Origin: Tigriopus japonicus
Taxonomy: Eukaryota > Arthropoda > Copepoda > Harpacticoida > Harpacticidae
Assembly (NCBI GenBank): GCA_010645155.1
Contig: CM021315.1
Span: forward strand, 12,265,607-12,329,606
Reading direction: 5' to 3'
Length of the DNA stretch: 64,000 bases
The translations under genes and the position numbers were made by a program. Each line of letters opens with the position of its first letter. Within the stretch, counting starts at the first letter, position 1. The notes under the pieces are model-generated. The model worked only from the letters and a program-made list of their open reading frames with translations, ran no database searches and was not told the DNA's origin. This document shows, in pieces, positions 1 through 12,800 of this stretch.

Positions 1-3000
1 GATTTTCTAATCTGCGCTCGATCAAAAATTTCGAGCGGTCAGTTGCTTCGCGACAAACGATCGAAAAGAAGATACGATCGCAGAATTTTAGTGAAGCAAT
101 GAGTCACCAGAGGCCACAACCGAGCTAAGGGGTAAACAAACAGGTCCAGCTGATGTTTACTTACCTTCCCTCATTGAAAGTGTCTTGATCTAAACCCAAT
201 ATGTAAGTGGGTATAAATGGCTGTACGTAGGGCTCGTATGAGTTTTTAAGTTTTCTACCATGTTTCAACCTTGAGTTTGAACAAATTTCATCCATGAACC
301 TCAATACAGTATTTTGGAAGCGGGATCATTTACGTGCTAAAAGTCGAATAGTCTAAGCTTGACCCATTTTCCCTGAACGCTAACTTCAAATTCATCGTCT
401 TGAAAAAATCTTGGTTTCAATCAAACTTGGCTACTTTCTTTCCAATTTGATGCCATATTCCCAACATCCTTATCGGACATAGTTTTTTAGGCATAATGAT
501 TACATTTCATATTGAATAGAGCAGGTTTACAAACATAATAATTAAGGATCTTGTTGATCTTGAGCCAATTTGAAAAATACAAAATGGATTTTCGTTCGGT
601 TGAAGAAAATTTGATGCCGTAGTTGGCTTTGATAGAAAGTTGAATCAGCGTAGGTGGTTTGATAAAGATCTCTGTTCAAGTTCGAATTTCAAGATACTGC
701 CCTGACCATTCAATTTACAAGAATTCTTGATACATCCTGTCGCCTGGTGGGACAAATTCAACCTTTGGCTCGATGGCTCTAAAATACTGAAATCCAAACG
801 CCCACAATTTTAAAACTCTGTGGACGGGTTTTCTCCCCAGCAAAAAAGTCAGAATAAAAGTAAAAGCACCAACTAACGTATGTTGGTTCAAAATATTAAA
901 CCAATCGCAAATTTCTTGGAAACCATGGTTTCAACATGCGGCAAATTTCCGTACATGCTTTGTGTTTGCATAATCTAATATGAAAGCCCGTGAAAGGAGG
1001 CGACTGATAAAGATGATTAAGTTAGGGACAAATCAAATACATCATTTGAGGGGCAATCGTTCAGTTGATGAGAGCTTTTGGAAGTAGAGTAGAAGCAAAG
1101 AAGAAGCATATGAGACAGCATGTTAGTACTAAGTGATCCAGTTGATTTAGTAGGTTCTCTTATCTTTTAGACATAGCTTACAGGTGCTTGGCGATTCTTT
1201 TTGATTTCATTGTGTAACCGTTTGTTCAAACTGATAGCGTTTTGTACGTACAAAAGACCAAAGTTTCTTGTGTGTGTCAAAACAGTGTGTGTGTAATCGA
1301 GTATATTTATGTCCCTTGGACCAGCGTTTTAGTAAATTTAATACTAGTCTATCACGCTAGGACAATTGGCTTAAAAAAACTTTGGTTTGTTTGTTTGTTT
1401 GTTCCTTCGTTCATTGGCTGTCGGGCTTCTGTTAACAAGAAAAGGCAAGAAGTGTTCAAAAATCGAATTCTCTAAAGAGTTCTGAATTTGATCACTCTGA
1501 ATCGGTCATCGGTGCCTCTTGCCTAGACTCTTATATACCGTTCTGAATAAACAATTCAGCTTAGAAATGACGACAGTAGTCAACTTCAGGACGTTTCGTA
1601 CATTTAGTCGACCGGTTGCAGAGCATTCCCTAGAGACTGGTCACGGTATGTTTTGTAACCAAGCACCCGATCGCCTGACATCCAATTAAGTTTAGCAGTA
1701 GCTTAACCAGTTCACGTTGGGCCTCTGCCTTTTTTAAAACCTCCTTTTCGAGACTATGTGTAACGAAGTGCTTGGTTTTCCATTTTCTCATTCTGTCTCT
1801 CCTGCAGAAAGTTGTACCGATTCCCCGATTGTCCCACTTTGGTTTGTTTGTTTGTTCGTTGGCTGTCGTGCTTCTGTTAACAAGAAAAGGCAAGAAGAGA
1901 CTGGCTTTGATGGGTTTACTCGAGAGGAGGTAAAATACTAAATGCACCCAGCGTGAACGAAGCAATCACCCAAAAAAAACCATCGAGGCACCCACTGCGC
2001 TACTCTCGACAGATTCAGCAAACAATTTTTGCCTTGAGAGAGCCCCATTAGTCATGGACGTCGTTGCTTCGGCCAGTAACATCTCGTTTCATCAGGACAT
2101 GGAACTGGTTCCTGGAGGCAGGCATTGCGTAAGAGCTTCTTCTCCATTTTTTCCCCCTTCGCCATGTTTCCAATAGATTCGAGCCTTCATCACGGAAAAG
2201 GTTTTCAAGACAATGAAAGAGGTTTTCCTTGTACTATCGCCCCCCCGAAGCTCTCGTTCCTTCGATTCTCGTCGAGCGACGGACGATCTTCTCGAATTTC
2301 AGACAAAAAAAAAACACATACTTCCCCCTGCCTTGTCCGAACATCCGTAGTAGTACTTCGTACACTTTGGGTGTGGATTGTGGACTGTACCTAACTACAT
2401 ACAGGATGGACCATCGAGCTCTCCTCACCCGAGCTCACAACTCCATCAACCCAACTCTGGAGAAATGGGACTTCTCATGTGCTGGACTTGAATCCCCGCG
2501 CTAAAAATGAGAGTGGTACGGGGTTCGAAACGAATTCGTACGACTAACACTCAGTTCACCAGTGGAGGGCGAGTTCCCAAGTTACCCACCAGCACTTGCT
2601 GTAGTGTTGCTGTTGTTGCAAAGGGGAAGGGGGACCTCTGGGCTTGGTAAGCGTGTGTGGGATGTGGTGATGGTCGCTTGGCAAAGCAGCTGCTTCCACG
2701 AGGCTCTCTTTCTCTGTGTCTCTCGTTGTTGTGGTCGCCGTGGTCCTGCATCTCGGCTCTGAATTCGGTGGCGCTGTCAATCTCATGGCGCTGCAGAATG
2801 TTACGAGAAACGCGCTCTCCACGTTCGTTCGTTTCTTGTACACTGATCGCTAGCTAGCTAGCCAGCAACTCTATTCCTGCACCATTTCCATCCACTTGGG
2901 CCCGTACTTAAATGAGAGGATGGAAGTTGGAAGTAGGCTGGATGGAAGGAAGACAGTCAAATGAAAATAGTAGCTCTAGCCCTTGCTCTTGATCCAGTGT

Positions 3001-3863
3001 GTGTTCAGTGGAGGCCGTGTTTAGAGTGTGTCCCGCTTGATTCGGGTTTCACCAGCATGCAAGTTGGAACGATTTTCCAAAGTGATGGAAACAATGTGTG
3101 AAGGCAATAATCTCGACTTGACACCCGTTCACGAGTAGACTTGATATTGCCAACATCTGACGTGGGTATCTTTTTGAATGGCTCGTTTCCCTTGTGGCCA
3201 AAGGAACCTAATGAATCACATATGCAAGTCGTTATGTATCTATTGTGAATGAAACTCCGAATGAGTGCCTTTCCGAAAAGTGGCTGAAATTCGAATGAGG
3301 AGGTTCCCAATTTGATTAACGGCCTACTGTAATCGCTCTATGAAATACGATTGGAGCCGACTGTTGTGAGTGTGAGCGCGTGTGTGTCTTTACTGACTTG
3401 TCTATGTAGGTTTTCTTCCAGATCCAAGATGAAACTTGGTCGGGGGAAAAGCTATAAAAATTACATCCAGTGAACTGCTGCACCTTCCCTGAGGCCTGTG
3501 TTGTGCTCTAACACCTCTATAAATATAAATATTCATGGTGGTCCTGGTGGCACGGAGACCCCCCTTGGTGCGAGATTTGCTGCATACTCGAGTAAGACTC
3601 GTTTCGGGCACAATCTGGATGGTAAAAAGAAGCAGAAGAATCTGCTTCCAAGAACGAGTGTCATGTCCTCCTTTTAAGGTGACTCCGAGCTTCCACTCAC
3701 TCGTTCATCCAACAAAAACTTTTCTTGAAAAGGCAAAAAAGTGAACAATTGATTTGTCGCTCGTATTGAGGTGTGAAGGAACCGACACCTCGGTCGGTGG
3801 CTCATCATTTGAACACAGGAAGACTGCTATTTGGAGTGTGAGAAAGTGTTCAAACCAAGCGCA
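1..3863. other. Upstream non-coding region, no gene recognised
   Basis: I see no coding exon here. Open frames are short, overlap on both strands and show no family motif or coherent splice pattern. The 5' leader and promoter of the kindlin gene starting at 3864 must lie at the right end or further left; I could not define a TATA box or initiator. The only structured element is the imperfect direct repeat at 1379-1452 and 1836-1897, listed separately. Confidence 0.5.
1379..1897. repeat. Imperfect direct repeat pair, copies about 456 bp apart
   Basis: Copy 1 (1379-1452) and copy 2 (1836-1897) share a GTTT-rich run followed by a unique-looking block containing GGCTGTCG, CTTCTGTTAACAAG and AAAGGCAAGAAG. 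Copy 2 lacks about 12 bp in the middle and has a G-to-T change. The sequence between and beyond the copies does not obviously match, so this is a short duplicated segment, not a tandem array. It could be a fragment of a dispersed repeat. Confidence 0.6.
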
Positions 3864-6800
3864 ATGTGGCGTACCAACGGAAACGCCAATAATCACCAGC
3901 ATGACTCGGAGGCATTGGTGATCCGTGCCCCCAACGAGCCCAGGAAGAAACCGCTCATAGTGCCCAAGATCCCCACCGACCTCACTGACCTCAGTGAGCC
4001 CAATAGTGTGAGGAACAGTGCCAGAAGTTCCCTAGTCATTTCCACCCCTCAGACTCCATACATAATGCCCACGGGCGATGGGAGTTGGGACCTGCGGATC
4101 CTGGTAACGGACCTTCAAGTGGAACGGACCATTCGAGTCAATGGCGACCTTCATATTGGCGGCGTCATGATCAAGCTGGTCGATGAATTGGGTAAGAGCT
4201 ACCCGCATGCAGGCATACATGCAAACAACTCACTCTGGAGAGCAAGCACTTCCAACTTCCAAATACTACATACAAGAAGTGGTCTTGACGCTCTTGAAAC
4301 AATATGCGCAGTCACGCAGTATTGATTCGAACTCTTTCGTCTCGTCGAGCTCCACTCGTTTTTTTTTGTTCCTTACGATTATGTGACATTATCAAAGGAA
4401 CCTGACATTGTCAGCCCAACAAATTCACATTCTTGAGATTAAACTGTGAGCTAGTAATCTTGTTGAAAGATATGCCAAGCTGAAGGGGGTGGAGGATGGT
4501 GGGTGGGGTGAACAAGATCGAGAAAAAACAGGGTTCTTCTCACATGTGTAAGACGTCGAGATGAGAATCTTGCCATGAAAGATCATGTCGAATTTTCGCA
4601 TCCACTAAAATTCCAACTTAAGCTCGAGAAGAAGAAGCCTTTGAGGTTCTTATGTTTCCGAGGACTGAGCACTGGCACTCCGTCCTCCTCGACGACGAGG
4701 GCGATGGCGGTTAACATGACCCAAATTGAGGCCATATTTATTTAAGTTCTTCACACGCAACCCTCTCCTTCCCTGAATGTGCCAGTCATTACCCTTTTTC
4801 CACTTTTATTCCCCTCACGACGAGGCTCTTCATTCGCTTGATGTGTTAATGTAGGATGAGCTGACATGGAAAATAGGGACCTCGGCATTCCGCATATTTC
4901 AAAGTGAACACTTATAAACTCTACAACGAAGAAGGCATTTCGCGACTGCACATCCAGCGTTTATAGGTCAAAGTTCGGTTCAGCTTTATTTATCCTCCTT
5001 GGCTTCTCAAGGATGGATGGCCAGTTTGTCATATCGTTTGAACAAGATAAGATCTCCTCGGTCCTCCTCCTCCTCCTCCTCCTTAAATTTCTTCTCTGGC
5101 AAACGTAGACCAAAGATTGCGGTCAAGCTTAGTTTTGACAAATTTCTCCCAAAGCATTTATTTGGTGGGCAAGAATGCTCGACACGCAACCAAGGGAGGG
5201 TCTAGAGGCAGGTCCTTCTCATACATAGTTTGCGCATACATATAAATGTCATTGACACCTTGTTTGCTGGCAATCAGTGACATTTTGTCAGTGCTTGTGG
5301 CTAATGAGCTCAGCTTCCGGCCAACCGAGAACGATGGCCAGAGAGAGGATGAATGGTGATTCATCAAAATGTCTCCAAAAATCCATTAATTGAGTGTTTA
5401 GTCAAAAAACACAGAAGACGCCGTATAAAGCTTTGGCGTTAAGCTTTTGAGACGAGATGAGGAACAAAATCAATGACATTTGAACACTCACTAAGCTTTT
5501 GCTGAAAGCCATGTTCATGGTTGACCAAATACCATCGATTATGCAATCACTAGAACGTCATTCATGACTGGCGAAGGAGAGAGAACGATGATGATAATCA
5601 TCATAAAAATAAGTTTGGTGTGTAATGCCACCATTCGAGCAGCAGCCCAGGATTATTATCATTAATTACTTTCAAATTGCCTGCTTCCTGTTCCCATCTT
5701 GGATAAAGGCATGCACGCCCGCACACAGGCAGGGGGTTTGATATTTATAATATAAAAAGGAACAACTATGCGGTCCTCCAAATTCTTTGGATATGTGAAC
5801 CGAGCCTTTCAAAAATCTCCTTTGTTGAAGCGGTTCCTGAGAGCCCAAATCGCATTCTCTCTATTTGTTGGATACCAGACTGAGCCATTTCTGAATGTGG
5901 ATGGGTATTCAAAATGCTTGTGCAAGCTCACATGGATGGTCGTGGTATTATTCTTTTCCATGGTCGGGTTTCCCCCCTTCAATGTAGTACCTACTGTACA
6001 TGTAGTACATAGTATGTACCGAGTAGTAATTATGCCCTTAAAGACCTCCTATGTGCGTTTTCTTCCTGTGCTTTGAGTGTCAAAGTGAAAAGATTGCTCT
6101 TTCACTTCCCAAAAGCCCTTCTCTCTCTTATGACTTGAACATTAAGAGCACTCTGAAAATTTTCGAGCCCATTTGGAACGTGTGAAATTGAACGATGACC
6201 GAAACGTGGGACGTCAAATGATTTGACTAGCACCATCTCAACTACCAAGAACAGAAAGGCATTTGAGAGTCAACTTCGTATGTACTGTATGTAGTCGGTA
6301 GGTACGTGAGTAAAACAGCCCGATTATCATGTCAGTCAGTCACTCTAAGGACTTGGAAGACAAGCTAGTTGAACATCTTTTGGCCTGTCCATCTGAAAGA
6401 AACACAACGTCCTTCTGCCTGACCAGAAGATTGCCTCCCAAATCCATCCAATCGAGGGAAGGATGACCTCCACTGTCAAGATGGTTGTTTGAAGAGAAAT
6501 TTGAAGGAAACTTGGCACAAGAATGGGTGGTTTGGTGCGGTTGATTCCCATCTTTAATTACTCACTCAAGGTTGAATCATTAGGATGATGCAAGTGTCTT
6601 ATTTCACCTTCTCGCTCAAACGGAGATAATCACGAAATAACCCCAGATAGAGATCAACCCGAGATCTGCAAAAGCGCCTTTCCGAGCCTCCATTGTGTCT
6701 TCTTCATGTATTCAGAGGGCAAAAATCTATGGGATCTTTCGGTCTTTGGTATTTCTTCTTGCATATTTACAAAAGATCTCTGTCACGACTAACATCGGTG

Positions 6801-9800
6801 GTAGGCCGTTCTCTTCCCATATATCCATATCTTGAGCAAAATGAGTCTCGAGTAAGTTTTTTCCCAAGCTCAAATTCTGCCTTTTGAGATGCTTTGTATG
6901 TATTTATGTACTGAGTGTACTCTACGTAGTGATTAGATCTGGAGCGTTGTGAGATTGAGGTTTTAGCTAGTTTGGTTCTTGCTTTTGTCAAGCGAACTTA
7001 AAATCAATTTGGAAGCTTTGATGCCCCATTCGAAAGTGAAGGTGAGTGGCAATCCTGGAAAACCCAATGATTATCAGCATACGTGGCTGAAAAATGACGG
7101 GGACGATATCTGTGATTAGGGTAATGACAGCTCTTTCCAACCTCTCGATAGTTATGTTTTTGAGGAGCGGTTTTTCTCCTCATTCCTAACATGCCATGGG
7201 CAGGGTGGGCATTTTTCGACATCGAGAGCATTTTGGACACCCTAGTGTCCAAAAGTGTCCAAAAGTGTCCAAAAGTGTCCAAAAGTGCCCAAAAGTGTCC
7301 AAAAGTGTCCAAAAATACCCAGAAGGTGTCCAAAAATCCCCAAAGGGTGTCCAAAAATCCCCAAAAGATGTCCATAAGTGTCCAAAAGTCCAACAAACGT
7401 AAAAGAAAGTTGTACAAATCACACGAAAAACCAGTTACACTACATAAGTAATTGAATTCTAAAGAATGCATGGTTGTGTACTTAAACAAAAATAGTTCTA
7501 CTAATGGGAACATTACTTGGAGAAATAAACTTTGCCATGATAACTTGTTAATAAATTGTTAAAAAAATAAATGTTTTGTTTGTACAATATGGTAAAATGG
7601 GTGTAACTGTTCAAAATGTTTCAAGATTTACATTTTATTTCCTCATCTGTAAACAAGAGTCTTGTCTTTTTTAATAGTAAAACAACACTGCTTTAGTTCT
7701 TTGGCAAAAGCATTATAATACCCACATTGCAATCTGATATCAGTTTAAGTGTGCTTTATTATAGTTAACATTTTTTGGACAGTCAGGTCCAAAGACTTCT
7801 TGCCTCTTGGATGGGAAACACTTGCAACAATGATAAACTTTGGAATATAAATCAAAATACTAAGTAACCTTCTCACAACAACTTGTCACAAATCAAGACA
7901 CAATTAGCTTTAAAATGTACTCTCTTACTATGTTTAACATGAAGTGTGGTGTGAGCGTGTTATTAGTAGTCCCAGTCTCACATTCGTTTGTTCGTTCATT
8001 CCTTTAGTCGATCATTCTTTCCCACATTTTGGACGATGCTCGGTGGTCAAATGAAAAGAGTGGAAAGTTCAAATGTCCAGTTTGACCTTCAAGTTATTGG
8101 CTCATTTAATGTATTAAGTGTAAGTTTCTTATGCTGAATTGACTTATTCTTGCTTAGATATCGTCAATTGACGTTTATTTTGGAGAGAAAGTTTGTAGAA
8201 TGTTATTCTAAAAATGTTTTTAACCATTATTTTTCGAATTACTATTTTTGGACACTTTTGGACACTCCTATTTTTGGACAGCCTTATTTTTGGACACTTT
8301 TGGACACCTTTTGGACAGGGGTGGACAAAATGTCCAAAAATCAAATGCCCACCCTGGCCATGGGGACCCGTTGTTGAGAATGGTTGAAAATAATCATCAT
8401 GTCATCCTCAATGATCTTCCCGATCTTTGCTCCAGATCAACTTTTGTCTGACTGACTGGCTTCCACAATTGAACTACGTAGCTATGATCTCTCCCACCAA
8501 AATGGAGGGTGGTAGTGGAAGTGAGAGAACTTATCAACGAGTCATCACAACTTTCTGCACTGTCGTACTCCAATGAGACCATTCTAATGCTTGGAAAAGT
8601 CGTTAAAACATCCCTCCGGGAAAGATTGTGGGATTTTCAGGGGCAAACCGACAGGTTAACGAGATGAACTAGGGGTGCCAAATAAATCCAAAGTGTTGAC
8701 GGGGGAATGAATATTATGGTAGGTCTTCAAAGCAGGCTTTGACTTTTCATCTTGATCAAGGGCCTTTGATGTGGCTTGTGCTTGTGCTTTTATCTTTACG
8801 ACCTGTTATTTATCTCGGAATATTTAAATCTCTCCTCCACTCCCCAAGATTAACGACTCGTCATGTGGGTCTTCTTCTATGTATGTATTCCGACCAATCC
8901 GACCATTGCTCAGTTGAAAAGCCACTAACCAGCACTTCATTTTGCCTACTATGCTGATTAATATCATGGCGAGTCTCGGGGATTTATTTCATTGATGATC
9001 CAAACTTGGACGCAGTAGTAACTAACATTCTTCTGCGACGGAAAGATTAAAAAGAATAGCTTGGGTGCAACCGAGAATTGGCAATGAAAATTTATTGGAC
9101 AGGCGCTTTTTGTGCCCTGTCAAGCATTGCGCGACCCCGCCCACCAAAACCTCATGCATCCAAAATAAAGTCCGATACGTATCCAGGTGGTTGGTTTGGT
9201 TTCACTGGCTGGTTGGGTGGTTGACCACGCCACGTGGGTTTGGCCTGAATTTCATCCTAAGCTGACAGGCAATCTGTTTGAAAGGGTTGAAAGGAGGGAA
9301 AAAACTCGAACTGTTTACCCGAGCCAAATTACCTTTGCCACAATGCCACAGCAGCAGCAGCAGCAGCGACTAAGAGGGGGAAAAGTGTCTTTAAGGCAAA
9401 ATTAGACGGAATCACGCACCCAAAAATCTTGTGAAATCTTCTCTCCCACCATCTGACTGACAGGCTGACTGGTTGAGTGAGCTACGACGTTCGTTCACTT
9501 TTAGCTCATTAATTGGGAATGGGATTGAAAAGTGCCAAGAAATACTTCCATCCGCCACCCTTTAACGAGTTTGGAAGTCATAACCAATGGTTGATTGTCA
9601 TTGGCTTCTCAGCTTAACCTTGAGAGTTAGTTGTTTTCGAATCTGGTGCAATGGCTAATGACTTTGGTATGGAGAGGAGCAGCCAGGTTTTACGCACTAC
9701 TACGAGAACGTAAGTCAGTCGCAAATCTCTTCTTGCCTTCGAGATCATTTTCCAAATGAACGTTTTGGCTTGAAAGTCATTTCTGAGATTGCCTCCTATC

Positions 9801-12800
9801 ACATTCAACTCATGGCAGATACAATTTGGAGCATTAACTATCCGATGTCATAACAGTCAGTAAACAAAGCGCCCAAACTTGTTCTGATACCCAAGATAGA
9901 GATGATCAAGAAAAACGCCGACCTCACACTTGTTTCATTTTTTATTCAATTTCAAAGCCAGTTTACACCAACCAACCGCTTGTAAAACGGCCATCAAGTT
10001 GGAGCCAAGCAAGAAATCCATCGTTGGTTTTCATAATTGATTAATGGTATTTGATGCCCGGTGGCGATAGGTTGGTCTTCACATGGCTTTTTATGGGCTT
10101 GACGATCAGATTCGAGACCTGAGAGACTAGAAGGACCAGCCAAAAATTCCGTCTATTGAATTACGGCACACCAAACCCAAAGGAAAACGCGAGTCAATGA
10201 GATATGAGGATATTGGAGAATGTGTCTGTGTGTCTCTCTTTCTCCCATCCATCATGATCGTACGAGATCATGATAAGAGAGTAATGACTCTTTCCGACGT
10301 GCAGAGCCGCGCTTTATAACAAAAAAAACGTGGCTAATCAAGTGTTTTTAAGGCACTTGCATCATAAGAGGCGTGGGTCGTTGGATCAAGTCTCGACGAA
10401 CCACTTTATTTCGCTAGAAATAGCCGGAGGTCAATGAAAATGCAAAACACGCTATCATTACGCCAGATCATCAAGAGAAAAAATGTGACTTGAACATCAG
10501 TCCCAAAACGCATATTCGTCGTATTCCAATAACTGGATGGATGGATGGATGGTTGGATGATCTGCAGAGCAATGATTTTTCCCCTCTGGATTCATGCGAT
10601 TATATTTGCCTTTTGGGGAAGTTGAAACTTGGATCGAGTGGGGAATTTCAGAGTCGCATGCGAAGAAATCCCAAGTGATGTGGAGAAGCTTTTAGAGGGC
10701 TGATTTTTTCGGGAATTTAATTTGCCTCCTCACGAAGTCACGGGGCAATTTTCTGCCTCGGCCTCAAAAGAACTTCGCCACTCACGCATATTATGAGCTA
10801 AGGGATCAACAAGCAGCAACACAATAGAGAACGCGATGGAGATGAAAATCGCCGGATCTTTATGACATGCATTTTAGGCCAAGCCAACAAACGAGCCGTA
10901 CTTTATGCACCATCAGGCCGCATTCTTGTGATGCCGAAAATGTGGGCCACACTTTCAAATGTTCCGATAACTCACGGAGCTTTTAACTTTTGTGGACTCG
11001 CAAATGGAACTCATAAAAGCTTGATGTTGGTGGGGGCTCTTGACCAAAACGAATATAAAAGCTTATTGGGAAAAACGTCATTGACAAGAATCTAGGTCGA
11101 CAAAAGAGGCACTCTAGCTTTAATGTTAGATTTATGCGCACTTTCTACAGCTCTAGAATTCTGGAAATTGGCATGTGCAATCTCATCATCATCTTGGCCG
11201 TAATTGCTCACTATGCTCATTTTTGTCTAATTTCATGTGTGGCAATTTATATCGAAGACAAAGGCACTCTTGAATCTTGAAATCGGTGTGGATTTAAATT
11301 CGTTTTCTGTTTTTTATACCACAGATGCATTTCTAGAGAATTGTGATGGATTGCCCCCCACCTTGTGGCAAGGTATGAGGAGGTTTGCCAATAAAGTGGA
11401 AAGTTACATTTACGCATATCCATTTGACGGTACGAGATGGATCTTGGACGGCAAATACTAAGTCTGCTATTCTGTACACATATGTACAAGAACACACGTC
11501 TTTTCTTTTTGCCTATTTCAAATCATCTCGGCTCCATTGTCATTGAGACAATAGACAATTCATCTCGGAATAATCATTCACAAGAATAGATGCCTCATGA
11601 ATTGGTTTGCAGCAGATTTATTGCCGGAACGACTAACTGAGACACATCTACACATGCACACTCCAATACAAAAGGATCCAAGTCGAAAGGTCTCATTTCA
11701 ACTGAGCCAATTACTTTATGAGCCCAATCTGTTTTTGTTTTGTTCCAATTGCTGGCCATGAATTGTTGGACTATTATTCAATCATTGTCTTTTACACCCT
11801 AGAACACTTTTTGACACGGCAACCAAAAGTTGATTTTGCCGCATTCAAAAGCCCTCATGAATTATTTTGTTGGATCAATGCGTGTATGTGTGATTGCGAC
11901 CACTGAAGCATCATCCTTCTGGGAGGGATTGCGTGATGGGATATGCATCCTCAACTTTAAGTGGTTGTGTTTATGAAAACCACAATTCTCGGTTAGAGAA
12001 ACGAAGGAAATAATGGGTGTTCCATGCTAATCGGCGTAATCGCCCAGCACTCAATTACCACGGCTAAGTAGTTAGTACGCGACGAGGATTGCATTGGCCA
12101 AGTTTTCAAGACAAAAGCCCATTTTGAAAACTACGTCACGTCAACCTTGGGCTCTTGTTTTCTTTTTCCCTTCAGAAAATTCACTTTGAAAAAGAGGAGA
12201 AACAAGCCTTACAAAAAATCGACTCCGAAAGACGTTATCGTGGTTCCATTCGCTTGCCTCTTTCCAGACAAGTGCTATAAATCTGACGATAGCCAATAAA
12301 TCAATATTGCCATGTTTGCCAGCAATTTTTAGTTTACAGAAGAAAGAGAGAGGAGAGGCCTACCAGGCTACTCAAGATCATGTTGAGGGGAAAGTGAACC
12401 ATTTCAATTTCCAATTTTGATCAAAGTGAAAAGTGAAAGATTTCAGTTGGTTGTCCAGAGCCGATCGTCGTCCACCACTTTGCTGCCGCCCGTATGGGCA
12501 GTCAAATTTGACGGAATTCAGCCTTGAGGGCCCATTTATTCCTTTTCTCTTCGGCCAGATCACCCACCCAATCACGACAACGTTGAGCAAGACAGGAAAA
12601 AGGTGTGCAATTGCCCAATTTTCACACATAAACCCATTCTCCTTTGAAATCTTGGACACCCTTGTTCTTTTTCTTCTTCCGTCCGTTCGTTCTCCCCTTC
12701 TCTTTTCTCTTTTGAAACCCATTTTCTCTCTCCATCGTCCAAACCAACCCAATCAAGGGAGGAGACACTTACAAGAATATGCGTTTGTCGTCGTCGTCGT

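Noticed and set aside
5740..6076. TATA-like sequence followed by a 102-codon frame
   Set aside because: The TATA-like element is only about 20 bp from the ATG. The frame has no motif and lies in intron 1 of kindlin A.
7004..7513. Repetitive open frames (VQKCPKVSK and LDTFGHFW types)
   Set aside because: They are translations of the GTGTCCAAAA array of the MITE at 7201-8356.
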